From NCBI GenBank assembly GCA_016218825.1, contig JACRCV010000093.1:1-34734 (forward strand): DNA of 34,734 bases, read 5' to 3'. The position numbers were made by a program, and so were the translations under genes. Origin of the DNA: Deltaproteobacteria bacterium. GTDB taxonomy: Bacteria > Myxococcota > XYA12-FULL-58-9. The first letter of the stretch is position 1; the number at the start of each line of letters is the position of its first letter. Of this stretch, positions 17,401-24,792 are shown piece by piece. The notes beneath the pieces are model-generated. The model worked only from the letters and a program-made list of their open reading frames with translations. It was not told where the DNA came from and ran no database searches.

Positions 17401-19077
17401 TCGTTCCCGGACTTCATCGCCACGACCTGCGCGCGGACCGACGGCAACTGCTATCGGAGCGGCACGACCGTCTATTGTCCGAGCTGCGGACCGGGGGCGG
17501 CGACCGACTGCACCATCGGCAGCTCGTCGGTCGACGGCTTGTGTGGTTTCAGCGGCGGCGCGCGGATCGAGGCGCCGATGACCGCCGGATCGCCCGACGC
17601 GGTGTTCTATCTGGCGCTGCCGGTGGGTGCCGGCGTCGATCTGTCGACCGAGGGCTCGCGCTTCGACACCGTGCTCTACCTGGAAGAGGCGGGCGCGAAC
17701 GGTCTGGTGTCGCCCGGCGCGCGCCGGATCTGCAACGACGACTGCACCGCGATCAACGGCGCGTCGCACATCCAGACCTCGCTACCGGCGGGCCTCTACT
17801 ATGTGGTGGTGGACGGCGCCGCGGGGGCCTGTGGCGAGTACACCCTGACCGTCGAGGTGTCGCCGGCCGCGACCTGCGGCGATCTGATCTGCACCGTCCA
17901 ACACGAGAGCTGCACCTCGTGTCCGGTCGACTGCCCCTGCCTGCACTGCGGCGACGGCGGCCTGCAAAGCAACGAGAGCGAGAAGTGTGACGACGGCAAC
18001 CGCACGAGCGGCGATGGCTGCAGCGCGACCTGCGCCGTCGAGCCCAACTACTGGTGTCGGGGCGTCCCCAGCCTCTGCTATCCGACCGTGAGCTACGCCC
18101 CGGCGTGTCCGCTCAACCTGCCGGTCCTCGACCCACCGAGCACCGGGGCCTCGAGCACCCTGAACGTGCCCGGCGCCTTCCAGATCTTCGACATGACCCT
18201 GGACGTCAACATCACCCACTCCTACACCGGTGACGTCACGGTCAACCTGGTGGCCCCGGACGCGACGTCGGCGATGGTGCACAACCTCAGCGGCGGCAGC
18301 TCGGATGACATCGTCGGCACCTACGACACCACGCTCATCCCCGACCCGCCGGCGAGCATGTCGGTGTTCGACAACCGTACCGGCAACGGCCTCTGGAGGC
18401 TGGAGGTCAAGGACCTCCTGGCCGGGTACGAGGGCGTGCTGAACTGCTGGGGCCTGACCTTCGTCAAGAAGACCACGTGTGGCAGTGGCGGGTGCGAGCC
18501 GCCGCAGGAGACCTGCGGCTCTTGCGCCGACTGCAACTGCGCGGCGGTGTGCGGCAACGGCCTCCTCGACACCGCCGTGGGCGAGCGCTGCGACGATGGC
18601 AACACCGCCCCCGGGGACGGCTGCAGTGGCCAGTGCGTCGTGGAGTCGAGCTTCTGGTGCACCGGCACTCCGAGCGTGTGCCGTCCCCTCATCCGGGTCG
18701 CGCGCGGGCCAAACCTCAACAAAGCGATCCCGGACGCCGACCCGGCCGGGATCACGGACACGATCAACGTCGGCAGTAGCTGCACGATCCGCGACATCAA
18801 CGTCGACGTGAACATTACCCACACGTGGAAGGGCGATCTCTTGGTTCAGCTCACCGGGCCGTCCGGGACCAAGGTTACTCTCCACAACCACACCGGCAGC
18901 AGCGGCGACGACATCGTCGGCAACTACGACCTGTCGCTGCAACCGGACCCGCCGTTGGCGATGACTGCGTTTGACGGCAAAGGCTCGGCCGGCAGCTGGG
19001 TGCTGTTCGCGGCAGACACGGTCGGATCCGACACCGGCACCCTGAACAGCTGGGCGGTGAACATCATCTGCAACTGA
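14425..19077 (+). CDS. Giant Cys-rich repeat lipoprotein with DUF4215 modules and two P-domains
   Basis: 1550-residue surface lipoprotein. The ATG at 14425 is preceded by GGAGG and followed by a signal peptide ending Val-Leu-Ala-Ala-Cys. Order: a beta domain (about 25-130); Cys-rich linkers; nine repeats of 54-55 residues (225-713) with the pattern 'CDDG.FC....C....C.GG..R.CDDGN.CT.DSCD....C'; and further Cys-rich linkers. Then come two beta domains of pre-peptidase (PPC) type ('FDT.L.L', 'YYVVVDG...CGEYTL'), and two copies of a DUF4215 module ('CGDG...CDDGN...GDGCSATC' and 'CGNG...CDDGN...GDGCSGQC'), each followed by a proprotein-convertase P-like beta domain ('DVNITHSYTGDVTVNLVAP', 'DVNITHTWKGDLLVQLTGP'). 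No protease catalytic domain is present. Many paired cysteines imply oxidative folding in the envelope. Such proteins are typical of Myxococcota; the function is unknown, with adhesion or matrix roles plausible. Confidence 0.88.
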   Translation: MRRLKSGIAGLFGGVVVAVLAACSGTSLSTGIALTVTSGQSLDPATPIDDLQVQVKVGGGEARERSVPLGGRPLSATETVNLLFDPAMDGQTAVVRVDALQAGVILASGRTEVTLKTGKLVAAVVELSRCAAALGDYCDGEQLVTCDPQTDLTRLVDCPYGCNPDLGRCNLCAPGSLACQGDHFVVCDATGSIANEDDCIALGGQCRTATCTPDGCAFAMAQDGAACDDNAFCSDNTVCSAGTCSAGTPKDCGDGNPCTFDTCDELGRSCRHDQTVMNGLPCSDGSFCLVNKSCAAGACAGGTSRSCDDGNTCTVDSCDELSRACVNTDRGNGANCDDGDYCSVGETCSGTVCGGGSGRNCNDANPCTTDSCDTGLEMCANIDVADSTPCDDGTYCVVNKTCVTGVCGGGAARVCNDGNACTADYCDENAGTCRADPNSLNGAACTDGSFCLVSKSCSNGACAGGTLRNCDDGNACTTDSCDEPGRTCANADRGNGANCDDGDYCSVGETCSDKVCGGGSGRTCDDANPCTSDSCDTDLGMCVNTDVADTTPCNDGTFCVINKTCVVGACGGGAPRVCDDGNACTFDSCDESGRQCSFDPGARNGAPCDNGAFCTVGESCGGGGCGGGAPRDCADTNSCTLDTCNETANVCDHTDRGNGAACDDGRFCTVGERCTASVCGGGNATCDDGNACTTDGCDDDADVCTSTPVAAADLCLGASQLASCDGTTAPPVVQNCSFGCNAVRKACNECSPSSLTCQGDLNLFCYAEVTCGADGRVSDKTCCASNRCTCTGNACLEDACVGSDVVTGDKGAVATDTLTGTTCGGADNIPGDCSPGGTACRTLAGGGSPEAVFQMALPDTSDTATTFYKVVLDSAGSAFDTTLRLSTMCTSELYQFPNAGVCETPTASFAVGASCAGSAGVKEKLTLCGVPEGTYYGAVDGQPGGGAVPGLCGDYSVGATMTPVIPDTDTTAGNISKGGIFRGTTCGLADNYSFPDFIATTCARTDGNCYRSGTTVYCPSCGPGAATDCTIGSSSVDGLCGFSGGARIEAPMTAGSPDAVFYLALPVGAGVDLSTEGSRFDTVLYLEEAGANGLVSPGARRICNDDCTAINGASHIQTSLPAGLYYVVVDGAAGACGEYTLTVEVSPAATCGDLICTVQHESCTSCPVDCPCLHCGDGGLQSNESEKCDDGNRTSGDGCSATCAVEPNYWCRGVPSLCYPTVSYAPACPLNLPVLDPPSTGASSTLNVPGAFQIFDMTLDVNITHSYTGDVTVNLVAPDATSAMVHNLSGGSSDDIVGTYDTTLIPDPPASMSVFDNRTGNGLWRLEVKDLLAGYEGVLNCWGLTFVKKTTCGSGGCEPPQETCGSCADCNCAAVCGNGLLDTAVGERCDDGNTAPGDGCSGQCVVESSFWCTGTPSVCRPLIRVARGPNLNKAIPDADPAGITDTINVGSSCTIRDINVDVNITHTWKGDLLVQLTGPSGTKVTLHNHTGSSGDDIVGNYDLSLQPDPPLAMTAFDGKGSAGSWVLFAADTVGSDTGTLNSWAVNIICN
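15097..16563 (+). repeat. Three tandem 489-bp super-repeats inside the Cys-rich gene
   Basis: Nine Cys-rich units start at 15097, 15262, 15424, 15586, 15751, 15913, 16075, 16240 and 16402. Their lengths cycle 55-54-54 residues, so the gene carries three copies of a 163-residue (489-bp) block starting at 15097, 15586 and 16075. Units 2 and 5, and 3 and 6, are the most alike: unit 3 and unit 6 share the 'ANCDDGDYCSVGETCS' opening and most of their bases. Units ending in 'DRGNG' are 2, 5 and 8; units ending in 'NG' after an extra residue are 1, 4 and 7. Copy 3 has decayed in its last unit. Confidence 0.85.
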
Positions 19078-19138
19078 GCGGCTCCGCGGTGCCGAGCTCC
19101 GACCGCGACCGGTGTGCGCACGGGCGCGCCGACAACGC

Positions 19139-19675
19139 CTACGGTTTGTTCAGCAGCTCTGCGGGCGGGTTCCTCTGCGTCGGCACTTCGACCACCGGGC
19201 GCATGCTGACCAGCGGCTGGCGGCGATCGATCGGATAGTCCTTGCGCAGCGGGTGGCCGACGAACTCCTCGTAGAGCAGGATGCGCCGCAGGTTCGGGTG
19301 GCCGACGAAGCGCACGCCGTAGAGGTCCCAGGCTTCGCGTTCGTGCCAATTCATGCCGGGCCAAACCGAGGTCAAGGACGGGCAGGTCGGGTCGGACTCC
19401 GGGACCAGGGCCTTCAACCGCAGGCGGTGATGCCGCTTCGTCGAGTAGATGTGGTAGACGACGTCGAAGCGCGGCTCGCGGTTGCCCTGCCAGTCGACCA
19501 CGGTGCAGTCGATCGGCATGTCGAACGCCAGCTCGCGATCGACCTTCAGAAACTCGGCGACCTCCACCAGCCGCGGCCGGTCGACGACGACGGTCTCGTT
19601 GCCGTGCTCGCCGTGGGTCGCGTGGACGGCCGCACCGAACTTGCGCTGCAGGCGATCAAGGACGATCTGGGCCAT
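19139..19675 (-). CDS. nuoC: NADH-quinone oxidoreductase subunit C (complex I, 30-kDa subunit)
   Basis: 178-residue peripheral-arm subunit of respiratory complex I, located on the cytoplasmic face of the membrane. The family signature is clear: 'FDVVYHIYS', then 'WHEREAWDLYGVRFVGHPN' and 'FVGHPLRKDYP', followed by a short tail. The ATG at 19675 is separated from the nuoB stop by three bases. No nuoD fusion is present: the protein ends after about 30 residues of tail. The next gene on this strand is absent, because the convergent Cys-rich lipoprotein gene ends at 19077. So the rest of complex I must be encoded elsewhere. Confidence 0.95.
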   Translation of the reverse strand: MAQIVLDRLQRKFGAAVHATHGEHGNETVVVDRPRLVEVAEFLKVDRELAFDMPIDCTVVDWQGNREPRFDVVYHIYSTKRHHRLRLKALVPESDPTCPSLTSVWPGMNWHEREAWDLYGVRFVGHPNLRRILLYEEFVGHPLRKDYPIDRRQPLVSMRPVVEVPTQRNPPAELLNKP

Positions 19676-19678
19676 GGC

Positions 19679-20203
19679 TCACACCATCACGCGGCCGCGC
19701 TCGCGTTGGATCTTGTCCTGCAGCATCATCAAGCCGTCCAAGACCTGCTCCGGACGCGGCGGGCAGCCGGGAATGTAGACGTCCACCGGGATCACCTGAT
19801 CGGCGCCCTGGACGGTGCTGTAGTTGTCGTAGAAGCCGCCGGTCGAGGCGCAGACCCCGAACGCGATCACCCACTTCGGATCACACATCTGCTCGTAGAC
19901 CCGGCGCAGGATCGGGGCCTGCTTCTGCGAGATCGTGCCGACGATCCAGAGCAGGTCCGCCTGGCGCGGTGAGAAGCGCGGGAACTCGGCGCCGAACTGC
20001 GCCAAGTCGTAGCGCGGGCTGTTCAACGACATGTACTCCATGCCACAGCAGGCGGTGACGAAGGGATAGCCGAACAGCGAGTACTTCCGGCTCCAGTTGA
20101 CGGCCGGCTGGCTCAGGTTCTCGACCGCGCGCCGCAGCCAGCTCTCCGCCTCCGCCTTGCGGGTGACCACCACCTCGGAGTGCAGCAGCTCTTCGTGCTC
20201 CAT
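19679..20203 (-). CDS. nuoB: NADH-quinone oxidoreductase subunit B (cluster N2 subunit)
   Basis: 174-residue complex I subunit that holds the terminal [4Fe-4S] cluster N2, which passes electrons to quinone. All four cluster cysteines are visible: the adjacent pair C52-C53 in 'ACCGMEYM', C118 in 'FGVCASTGGFYDNYS' and C147 in 'YIPGCPPRPE'. Length and motif order match the family. The ATG at 20203 has AGGGTG about six bases upstream, and the gene begins nine bases after the nuoA stop codon. The order nuoA-nuoB-nuoC is the usual one. Confidence 0.97.
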   Translation of the reverse strand: MEHEELLHSEVVVTRKAEAESWLRRAVENLSQPAVNWSRKYSLFGYPFVTACCGMEYMSLNSPRYDLAQFGAEFPRFSPRQADLLWIVGTISQKQAPILRRVYEQMCDPKWVIAFGVCASTGGFYDNYSTVQGADQVIPVDVYIPGCPPRPEQVLDGLMMLQDKIQRERGRVMV

Positions 20204-20212
20204 GGCGACACC

Positions 20213-20635
20213 CTAATGCGAGCCCGCCTTGGGCTCGGGGTTGAACATCGCCGGCGTCGGGCCCCACTCCAGGGCGCCTTTGCGCCAGGCATACACCAGC
20301 CCTACGATAATCACCGCGACGAACGCCAGCATCTCGAGGAGCAGCGCCAGCGGCGACGTCTGGTTGTGGCCGCGGACGGCGTCCGCGAAGGTGATCGCCC
20401 AGGGGTAGATGAACACCGCCTCGATGTCGAAGACCAGGAACAGGATGGCGACCAGGTAGAACTTGACCCCGAAGCGATCGCGCGCCGGGCCGCTCGAGGG
20501 GTTGCCGCACTCGAAGGCCTCTTCCTTGACGCTGGACGCGCGCCGCGGTCCGAGCCAGGCGGACAACACCAGGATGAAGCCCCCGAGGAGCACGGCCACA
20601 GCCAGCGCGATCAAGAGCGGCAGATGGGCTTGCAT
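20213..20635 (-). CDS. nuoA: NADH-quinone oxidoreductase subunit A
   Basis: 140-residue membrane subunit of complex I with three hydrophobic helices, at roughly 5-27, 60-82 and 92-116. Family motifs are 'EAFECGNPSSGPARDRFGVKFYLVAILFLVFDIEAVF', quoted in two parts for length: 'EAFECGNPSSGPARDRFGVK' (with the conserved loop Cys) followed by 'FYLVAILFLVFDIEAVFIYP'. The short polar C-tail is typical. The start ATG at 20635 lacks a strong ribosome binding site. It begins 55 bases after the smc stop on the same strand, so co-transcription with smc is possible. Confidence 0.96.
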   Translation of the reverse strand: MQAHLPLLIALAVAVLLGGFILVLSAWLGPRRASSVKEEAFECGNPSSGPARDRFGVKFYLVAILFLVFDIEAVFIYPWAITFADAVRGHNQTSPLALLLEMLAFVAVIIVGLVYAWRKGALEWGPTPAMFNPEPKAGSH

Positions 20636-20690
20636 GCGCTTGGACTATCGTGGGTGCTGGCGGGAAGCAAGGGCGGCGCGGCGCGGCGCG

Positions 20691-23600
20691 CTAGGCGGCC
20701 TTCTCGGCCCGGGCGCGCAGGTCCACCGAGACGACCTTGGACAACCCCGGCTCTTCCATCGTGATGCCGAACAGGCGATCGGCCTCGGTCATCGTGTTCT
20801 TGTTGTGGGTGATGACGATGAACTGCGAGATCTTCGCGATCTCGCGCAGCATGTCGTTGAAGCGGCCGACGTTGGCGTCGTCGAGCGGCGCGTCGACCTC
20901 GTCGAGCACGCAGAACGGGCTCGGCTTGATCAGGAAGATCGAGAACACCAGCGCGGTCGCGGTCAGAGCCTTCTCGCCGCCGGACAGCAGGCCGACGCTC
21001 TGCAGCTTCTTGCCGGGCGGCTGGGCGACGATCTCGACCCCGGCCTCGAGCAGGTCCTCGGTCTCGGAGAGCTCGAGGCGGGCCTCGCCGCCGCAAAACA
21101 GGCGCGGGAAGACCTTCTGGAACATCTCGTTGACCGCGGTGAACGCTTCCTGGAAGCGCTCGCGGCTGGCGCGGTTGATGCGCTGAATGGCGCGCTTCAG
21201 CGACTCGAGGGCGCTCTGCAGGTCGTCGCGCTGCCGGGCCAAGAACGCGTGCCGGTTCTCGATCTCGGCGCACTCCTCGATCGCGGTGAGGTTGATCGGG
21301 CCGATGTTCTTGATGGCGCGGTCGAGCTCGGCGCGGTGCTCCGCGGCCTCCGGCGACGGGATGGTGCGCATGTGATAGTCGCCCGCGACCCGTAGCAGAT
21401 CGACGTCGTGGCGCTCGCGGACCTGCTGGCACAGGTGGGTCCACTCGAGCTCGAGGCGCTGCACCTCGAGCTTGAGCTCGGCCAACGCCGCGCGGATGCT
21501 CTCCGCCTGGCGGCGATGACCGCGGGTCGCCTGCTCCTTCGCGGTGATCGCCTCGCGCTTCGCCTCGTAGGCGAGGCGCGCCGTCGCCAAGGCCTCGCGA
21601 CGTTTCTGCGCCTCAAAGACCGTCGATGCCGCGTGTGCCTTGCCGTCCTGCAGCCGGCCTTCGAGCTCGGCGACCAGCCGGGAGTCGTCGTCGATGGCGG
21701 CGTCGCCGCGCTCCACCCGGGCGCAGAGCTCGGCGTCGGTCGCGCGCAAACGCGTCAAGGTCTCGGTGAGCGACTGTTGGCGTTGCTCGCGAGACGCGAG
21801 GGCGACCTTGGCGTTGGTCAAGGCGGCGGTCTCGATGTCGAGCGCGACCACGAGCTTGCGGCGGGCCTCGTTCGCCGCCGCCAGCTCGGTCTCGATGTCG
21901 CGGTGCGCGCCGTCGGCGTGCTCCGCGGCGCTCTTGGCGATGGCCTGTTCTTGATCGATGCGCGCCAGATCTTCACGCCTCGTCGCAAGCTCGTAGCCCA
22001 AGACCTCGATGCGATCCTTGAGCCGGGTGATCTCGTTGACGGTCGCTTCGAGATCCTTGCCGACCTCGACCGCCTCGAGCTCGGTCGCGTGGATGTCCTT
22101 GTCGAGCTGCTGCAGATCCACCTCGAGCTGCAGGCGCGCCGCGACCAGCTTCTCCTGGAGCGCCATCGCCCGCTTCAGCTCGAGGTCGAGCTCGGCGGCG
22201 CGGCCCTCGAGCTCGCGCATCTCGCGGCGCTTGGCGAGGAGCCCGGCGCCCGAGTCGGAGCCGCCGGTGACCGTGCCGGCGGCGTCGATGACCTCGCCGT
22301 CCAGCGTCACGAGGGTGTGCTCGCCGGCCCCGGTCTCCCAGATCGCCATCGCGGTCGCCAGGCTGTCGACGATCAGCACGTCGGCGAACAGGTAGCGCGC
22401 CACGGCGCTGTAACCGTCGCGGACGGTGACGAAGGCCTGGGCCGGGCCGACGACGCCGTGCGGGACGACCCCGAGGGTCTGCGGCGGCAAGCGCGGCGCC
22501 CGCGGGATGAAGCTGCCGCGACCGCCGGTACACCCCTTGAGGTAGTCGATCGCCTTGGCGCCGCTCTTCTGGCTGTCGACGATCACGCACTGCAAGCGCT
22601 CGGCGAGCGCCGCCTCGATCGCCTTCTCGTAGCAGGGCTCGACCACCAGGATGTCGGCGACCAACGCGTCGATCCCGGCCACCGCCGGCTCCGGGGTCGC
22701 GACCTCGCTGCCGTCGTCGGCGCGCATCAGGGTGCGCACCCCCTCGGAATAGCCTTCCATCCGGCGGGCGATGAGCTGCAGCGACTCGAGCCGCGACTGC
22801 GTCGTCGCCAGCTGCCCCTTGAGGTCCAGCACTCGGGCGTCACCGGCGGTGGTCTCGCCGACCAGGCGCGCGAGCTCGCCGCGAGCGTTCCCCTGGCGGC
22901 GGCGCCACTCCTCGATCTGCGCCCGGCGCTCGTCGGCGCTCTTCGTGAGCTCCGTCTGCTGCGCCTCGGCGCTGTGCAAACACTCGGTCTCGGTCTCGCG
23001 GTCGTTCTCGCCTTGTGCGATCCGCTCCCAGAGCTCGGTGCGGTGGCGCTCGAGCTGGACGACGTGGCTCTTCTGCTGCGCCACGTGATGCACCTGCTCG
23101 ACGGCGTCGCGGCGCAGGGCCTCGGCCCTGCCGTCCAGGCTCGCGATCTCCGCCTGCAGACGGGTCGCGGTGGCCGCGAGCGCCTCGATCTGACCGCGCT
23201 CGGTCGACAGCGACCCGGTCATGCTCGCGAGCTCGTGCTCGAGCTCGCCGCGCTCGGTCGCACCCGAGGCGATCCGCTTCCTGGCGTCGGCGACGTCGGC
23301 GCCCACGCTCTCGGCCCGCAGGCGCGCGTCGCTGAGCGCCTTGTTCCAGTGGCTGAGGTCGCGCTCCAGGCCGGCGAGGCGCGCGTCGCTCTCGGCGCTC
23401 GACTGCTGCTCGACCTGCAGCCGTCGCTCCTCCTCGACCAGCGCCAAACGCTCGCTCTCGATCAGCGCCTCGTCGGCGTGCGCCACGGCCTCGGCGTCGG
23501 TGAGCGCCGCTTCGAGGGTGTCGCGCTTCTGGCCGTTCACGAGCTCCAAGCCGCGCAGCCGCAGCATGTCGAAGGTCGCCTGGTGGAGCTCGAGGTCGCG

Positions 23601-24272
23601 CAGCTCCTCCTTCAGCTTCTTGTAGCGCTCGGCGCGCTTCGCCTGGCGGCGCAACGATCCGAGCTGGCGCTCGAGCTCGCTGACGACGTCGGAGACCCGC
23701 AGCAGGTTCTGCTCGGTCGCCTCCATCCGCCGCAGCGCCGCCTTCTTGCGCGCCTTGAACTTGGTGATCCCGGCGACCTCCTCGATGATCGTGCGCCGGT
23801 CTTCGGGACGGGCGCTGACGATGAAGCCGATGCGACCCTGCTCGATGATCGAGTAGGCGCGGGTGCCGACGCCGGTGCCCAGGAACAGGTCGTGGACGTC
23901 GCGCAGTCGGACCTGCACCTTGTTGATCAGATACTCGCTGGTGCCGTCCTTGTGCAGGCGGCGCATGACCTCGATCTCGGAGAGCGGCGCGTACTGCGGC
24001 GGGACGTTGCCGTCGTTCTCGAAGGTCAGCGCGACCTCGGCCATGCCCATCGAGGTGCGGCTCTCGGAGCCGGCGAAGATCACGTCCTGCATGCCGCGAC
24101 CGCGCAGGTTCTTCGCGCTCATCTCGCCCATGCACCAACGGATCGCATCGACGATGTTCGACTTGCCGCACCCGTTCGGTCCGACGACGCCGGTGATGCC
24201 GTCGCCAAAACGGACCAGCGCGCGGTCGGCAAACGACTTGAAGCCACAGATCTCTAGTCTACGAATACGCAT
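20691..24272 (-). CDS. smc: Chromosome segregation protein SMC
   Basis: 1193-residue SMC ATPase, the normal bacterial length. It forms the condensin ring with ScpA/ScpB that organises and segregates the chromosome. The N-terminal head has 'MRIRRLEICGFKSFADR' and Walker A GPNGCGKS (31-38). A long coiled coil is interrupted near residues 525-670 by the hinge ('ADILVVEPCYEKAIEAALAE' through 'VTGGS'). The second coil then leads to the C-terminal head with the signature 'LLSGGEKALTATAL' (about 1090) and Walker B 'FCVLDEVDAPLDDANVGRF' (about 1120). The ATG at 24272 was chosen because the family always begins right before 'IRRLEI.GFKSF'; the long upstream open frame is foreign. No strong ribosome binding site is visible. 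A sigma-70-like promoter lies about 70 bases upstream. nuoA follows 55 bases downstream. Confidence 0.97.
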   Translation of the reverse strand: MRIRRLEICGFKSFADRALVRFGDGITGVVGPNGCGKSNIVDAIRWCMGEMSAKNLRGRGMQDVIFAGSESRTSMGMAEVALTFENDGNVPPQYAPLSEIEVMRRLHKDGTSEYLINKVQVRLRDVHDLFLGTGVGTRAYSIIEQGRIGFIVSARPEDRRTIIEEVAGITKFKARKKAALRRMEATEQNLLRVSDVVSELERQLGSLRRQAKRAERYKKLKEELRDLELHQATFDMLRLRGLELVNGQKRDTLEAALTDAEAVAHADEALIESERLALVEEERRLQVEQQSSAESDARLAGLERDLSHWNKALSDARLRAESVGADVADARKRIASGATERGELEHELASMTGSLSTERGQIEALAATATRLQAEIASLDGRAEALRRDAVEQVHHVAQQKSHVVQLERHRTELWERIAQGENDRETETECLHSAEAQQTELTKSADERRAQIEEWRRRQGNARGELARLVGETTAGDARVLDLKGQLATTQSRLESLQLIARRMEGYSEGVRTLMRADDGSEVATPEPAVAGIDALVADILVVEPCYEKAIEAALAERLQCVIVDSQKSGAKAIDYLKGCTGGRGSFIPRAPRLPPQTLGVVPHGVVGPAQAFVTVRDGYSAVARYLFADVLIVDSLATAMAIWETGAGEHTLVTLDGEVIDAAGTVTGGSDSGAGLLAKRREMRELEGRAAELDLELKRAMALQEKLVAARLQLEVDLQQLDKDIHATELEAVEVGKDLEATVNEITRLKDRIEVLGYELATRREDLARIDQEQAIAKSAAEHADGAHRDIETELAAANEARRKLVVALDIETAALTNAKVALASREQRQQSLTETLTRLRATDAELCARVERGDAAIDDDSRLVAELEGRLQDGKAHAASTVFEAQKRREALATARLAYEAKREAITAKEQATRGHRRQAESIRAALAELKLEVQRLELEWTHLCQQVRERHDVDLLRVAGDYHMRTIPSPEAAEHRAELDRAIKNIGPINLTAIEECAEIENRHAFLARQRDDLQSALESLKRAIQRINRASRERFQEAFTAVNEMFQKVFPRLFCGGEARLELSETEDLLEAGVEIVAQPPGKKLQSVGLLSGGEKALTATALVFSIFLIKPSPFCVLDEVDAPLDDANVGRFNDMLREIAKISQFIVITHNKNTMTEADRLFGITMEEPGLSKVVSVDLRARAEKAA

Positions 24273-24600
24273 GCTGATTTCTGGGGTTATCGCTGCAACG
24301 CCGGCGTCCGACCACCGGAAAACGACTTGGACACCACCATACGTTATGTTGCCATACAACAGGTCGTCAACAGGCCGCGATCCGTACCAGAGGGCGGCGG
24401 CAACATGCAAGAGAAACCTGCACCGCGGGTGCGACTGACCGCAGATGAGGGCAGGGCAACCGCGCCGCCGTCGGACGCGAGCGTCGCAGGGGTCGGAGGC
24501 TCGACTGCCCTGCAAACGAAAGCATCTCGACTGGCGCCGATCGAGGTCTTTCGGGTATGACGGCAGGCGTCGATGCGGGATCCCAGGTCGCTTTTGTCTG
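24273..24600. other. Intergenic region upstream of smc; only a promoter seen
   Basis: Apart from the smc promoter (separate entry) I see nothing convincing in this stretch. A plus-strand open frame at 24327-24560 starts with TTG, has no ribosome binding site and no recognisable protein features, and was not accepted. The compound hairpin element begins immediately to the right. Confidence 0.4.
24343..24370 (-). promoter_or_regulatory. Candidate sigma-70 promoter of smc
   Basis: On the minus strand, TTGACG (24370-24365) and CATAAC (24348-24343) are separated by 16 bases. The -35 matches consensus at five of six positions and the -10 at four of six. The predicted transcript would start about 60-65 bases before the smc ATG. 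Confidence 0.42.
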
Positions 24601-24602
24601 CT

Positions 24603-24792
24603 TTTGATTCCCGCGCGGCCGCTGCGGCCGCGCTCCCCACCCCCAGCCAACCTAGCGGGGGGACCGCCCGCCGGCACTCCGTCCGCGGACCACGTCGAAG
24701 GTGGAGGGCCGGCTCTGCGTCCCCCCGTGCCCCCGCACCTCGCACTGGCAAAGCCAGCTGCTCGGTGCCCGCCACCCGAGTGGGGCGAGGGG
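24603..24792 (-). repeat. Compound multi-hairpin intergenic element, dispersed repeat copy 4
   Basis: A dense array of inverted repeats, with the orientation of copy 1 on the minus strand. It includes a perfect 10-bp stem GCGCGGCCGC-T-GCGGCCGCGC (24613-24633). A long-range stem GGGGGGAC/GTCCCCCC (24657-24664 with 24719-24726) encloses GCCGGC/GCCGGC (24670-24675 with 24708-24713) and CTCC/GGAG. Further stems are GTGC-CCCC-GCAC (24727-24738) and CTGGC-AAA-GCCAG (24745-24757). Read on the minus strand it starts CCCCTCGCCCCACTCGGG (as at 14272), passes through GGCGGGCACCGAGCA (as at 8310) and ends G-rich spacer-GC hairpin-GGGAATCAA (as at 182-228). Its left end overlaps the likely start of the next gene. 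It could be a mobile-type structured repeat or a structured RNA. Confidence 0.55.

Noticed and set aside
14440-17769. 1109-codon minus-strand open frame opposite the Cys-rich lipoprotein
   Set aside because: Its Ala/Val/Gly/Arg repeats are simply the reverse of the Cys-rich repeats. It has no domain signature, while the sense strand has a promoter, ribosome binding site and lipobox.
24327-24560. Small plus-strand open frame upstream of the barrel gene
   Set aside because: TTG start, no ribosome binding site, no recognisable features, and overlap with the smc promoter.
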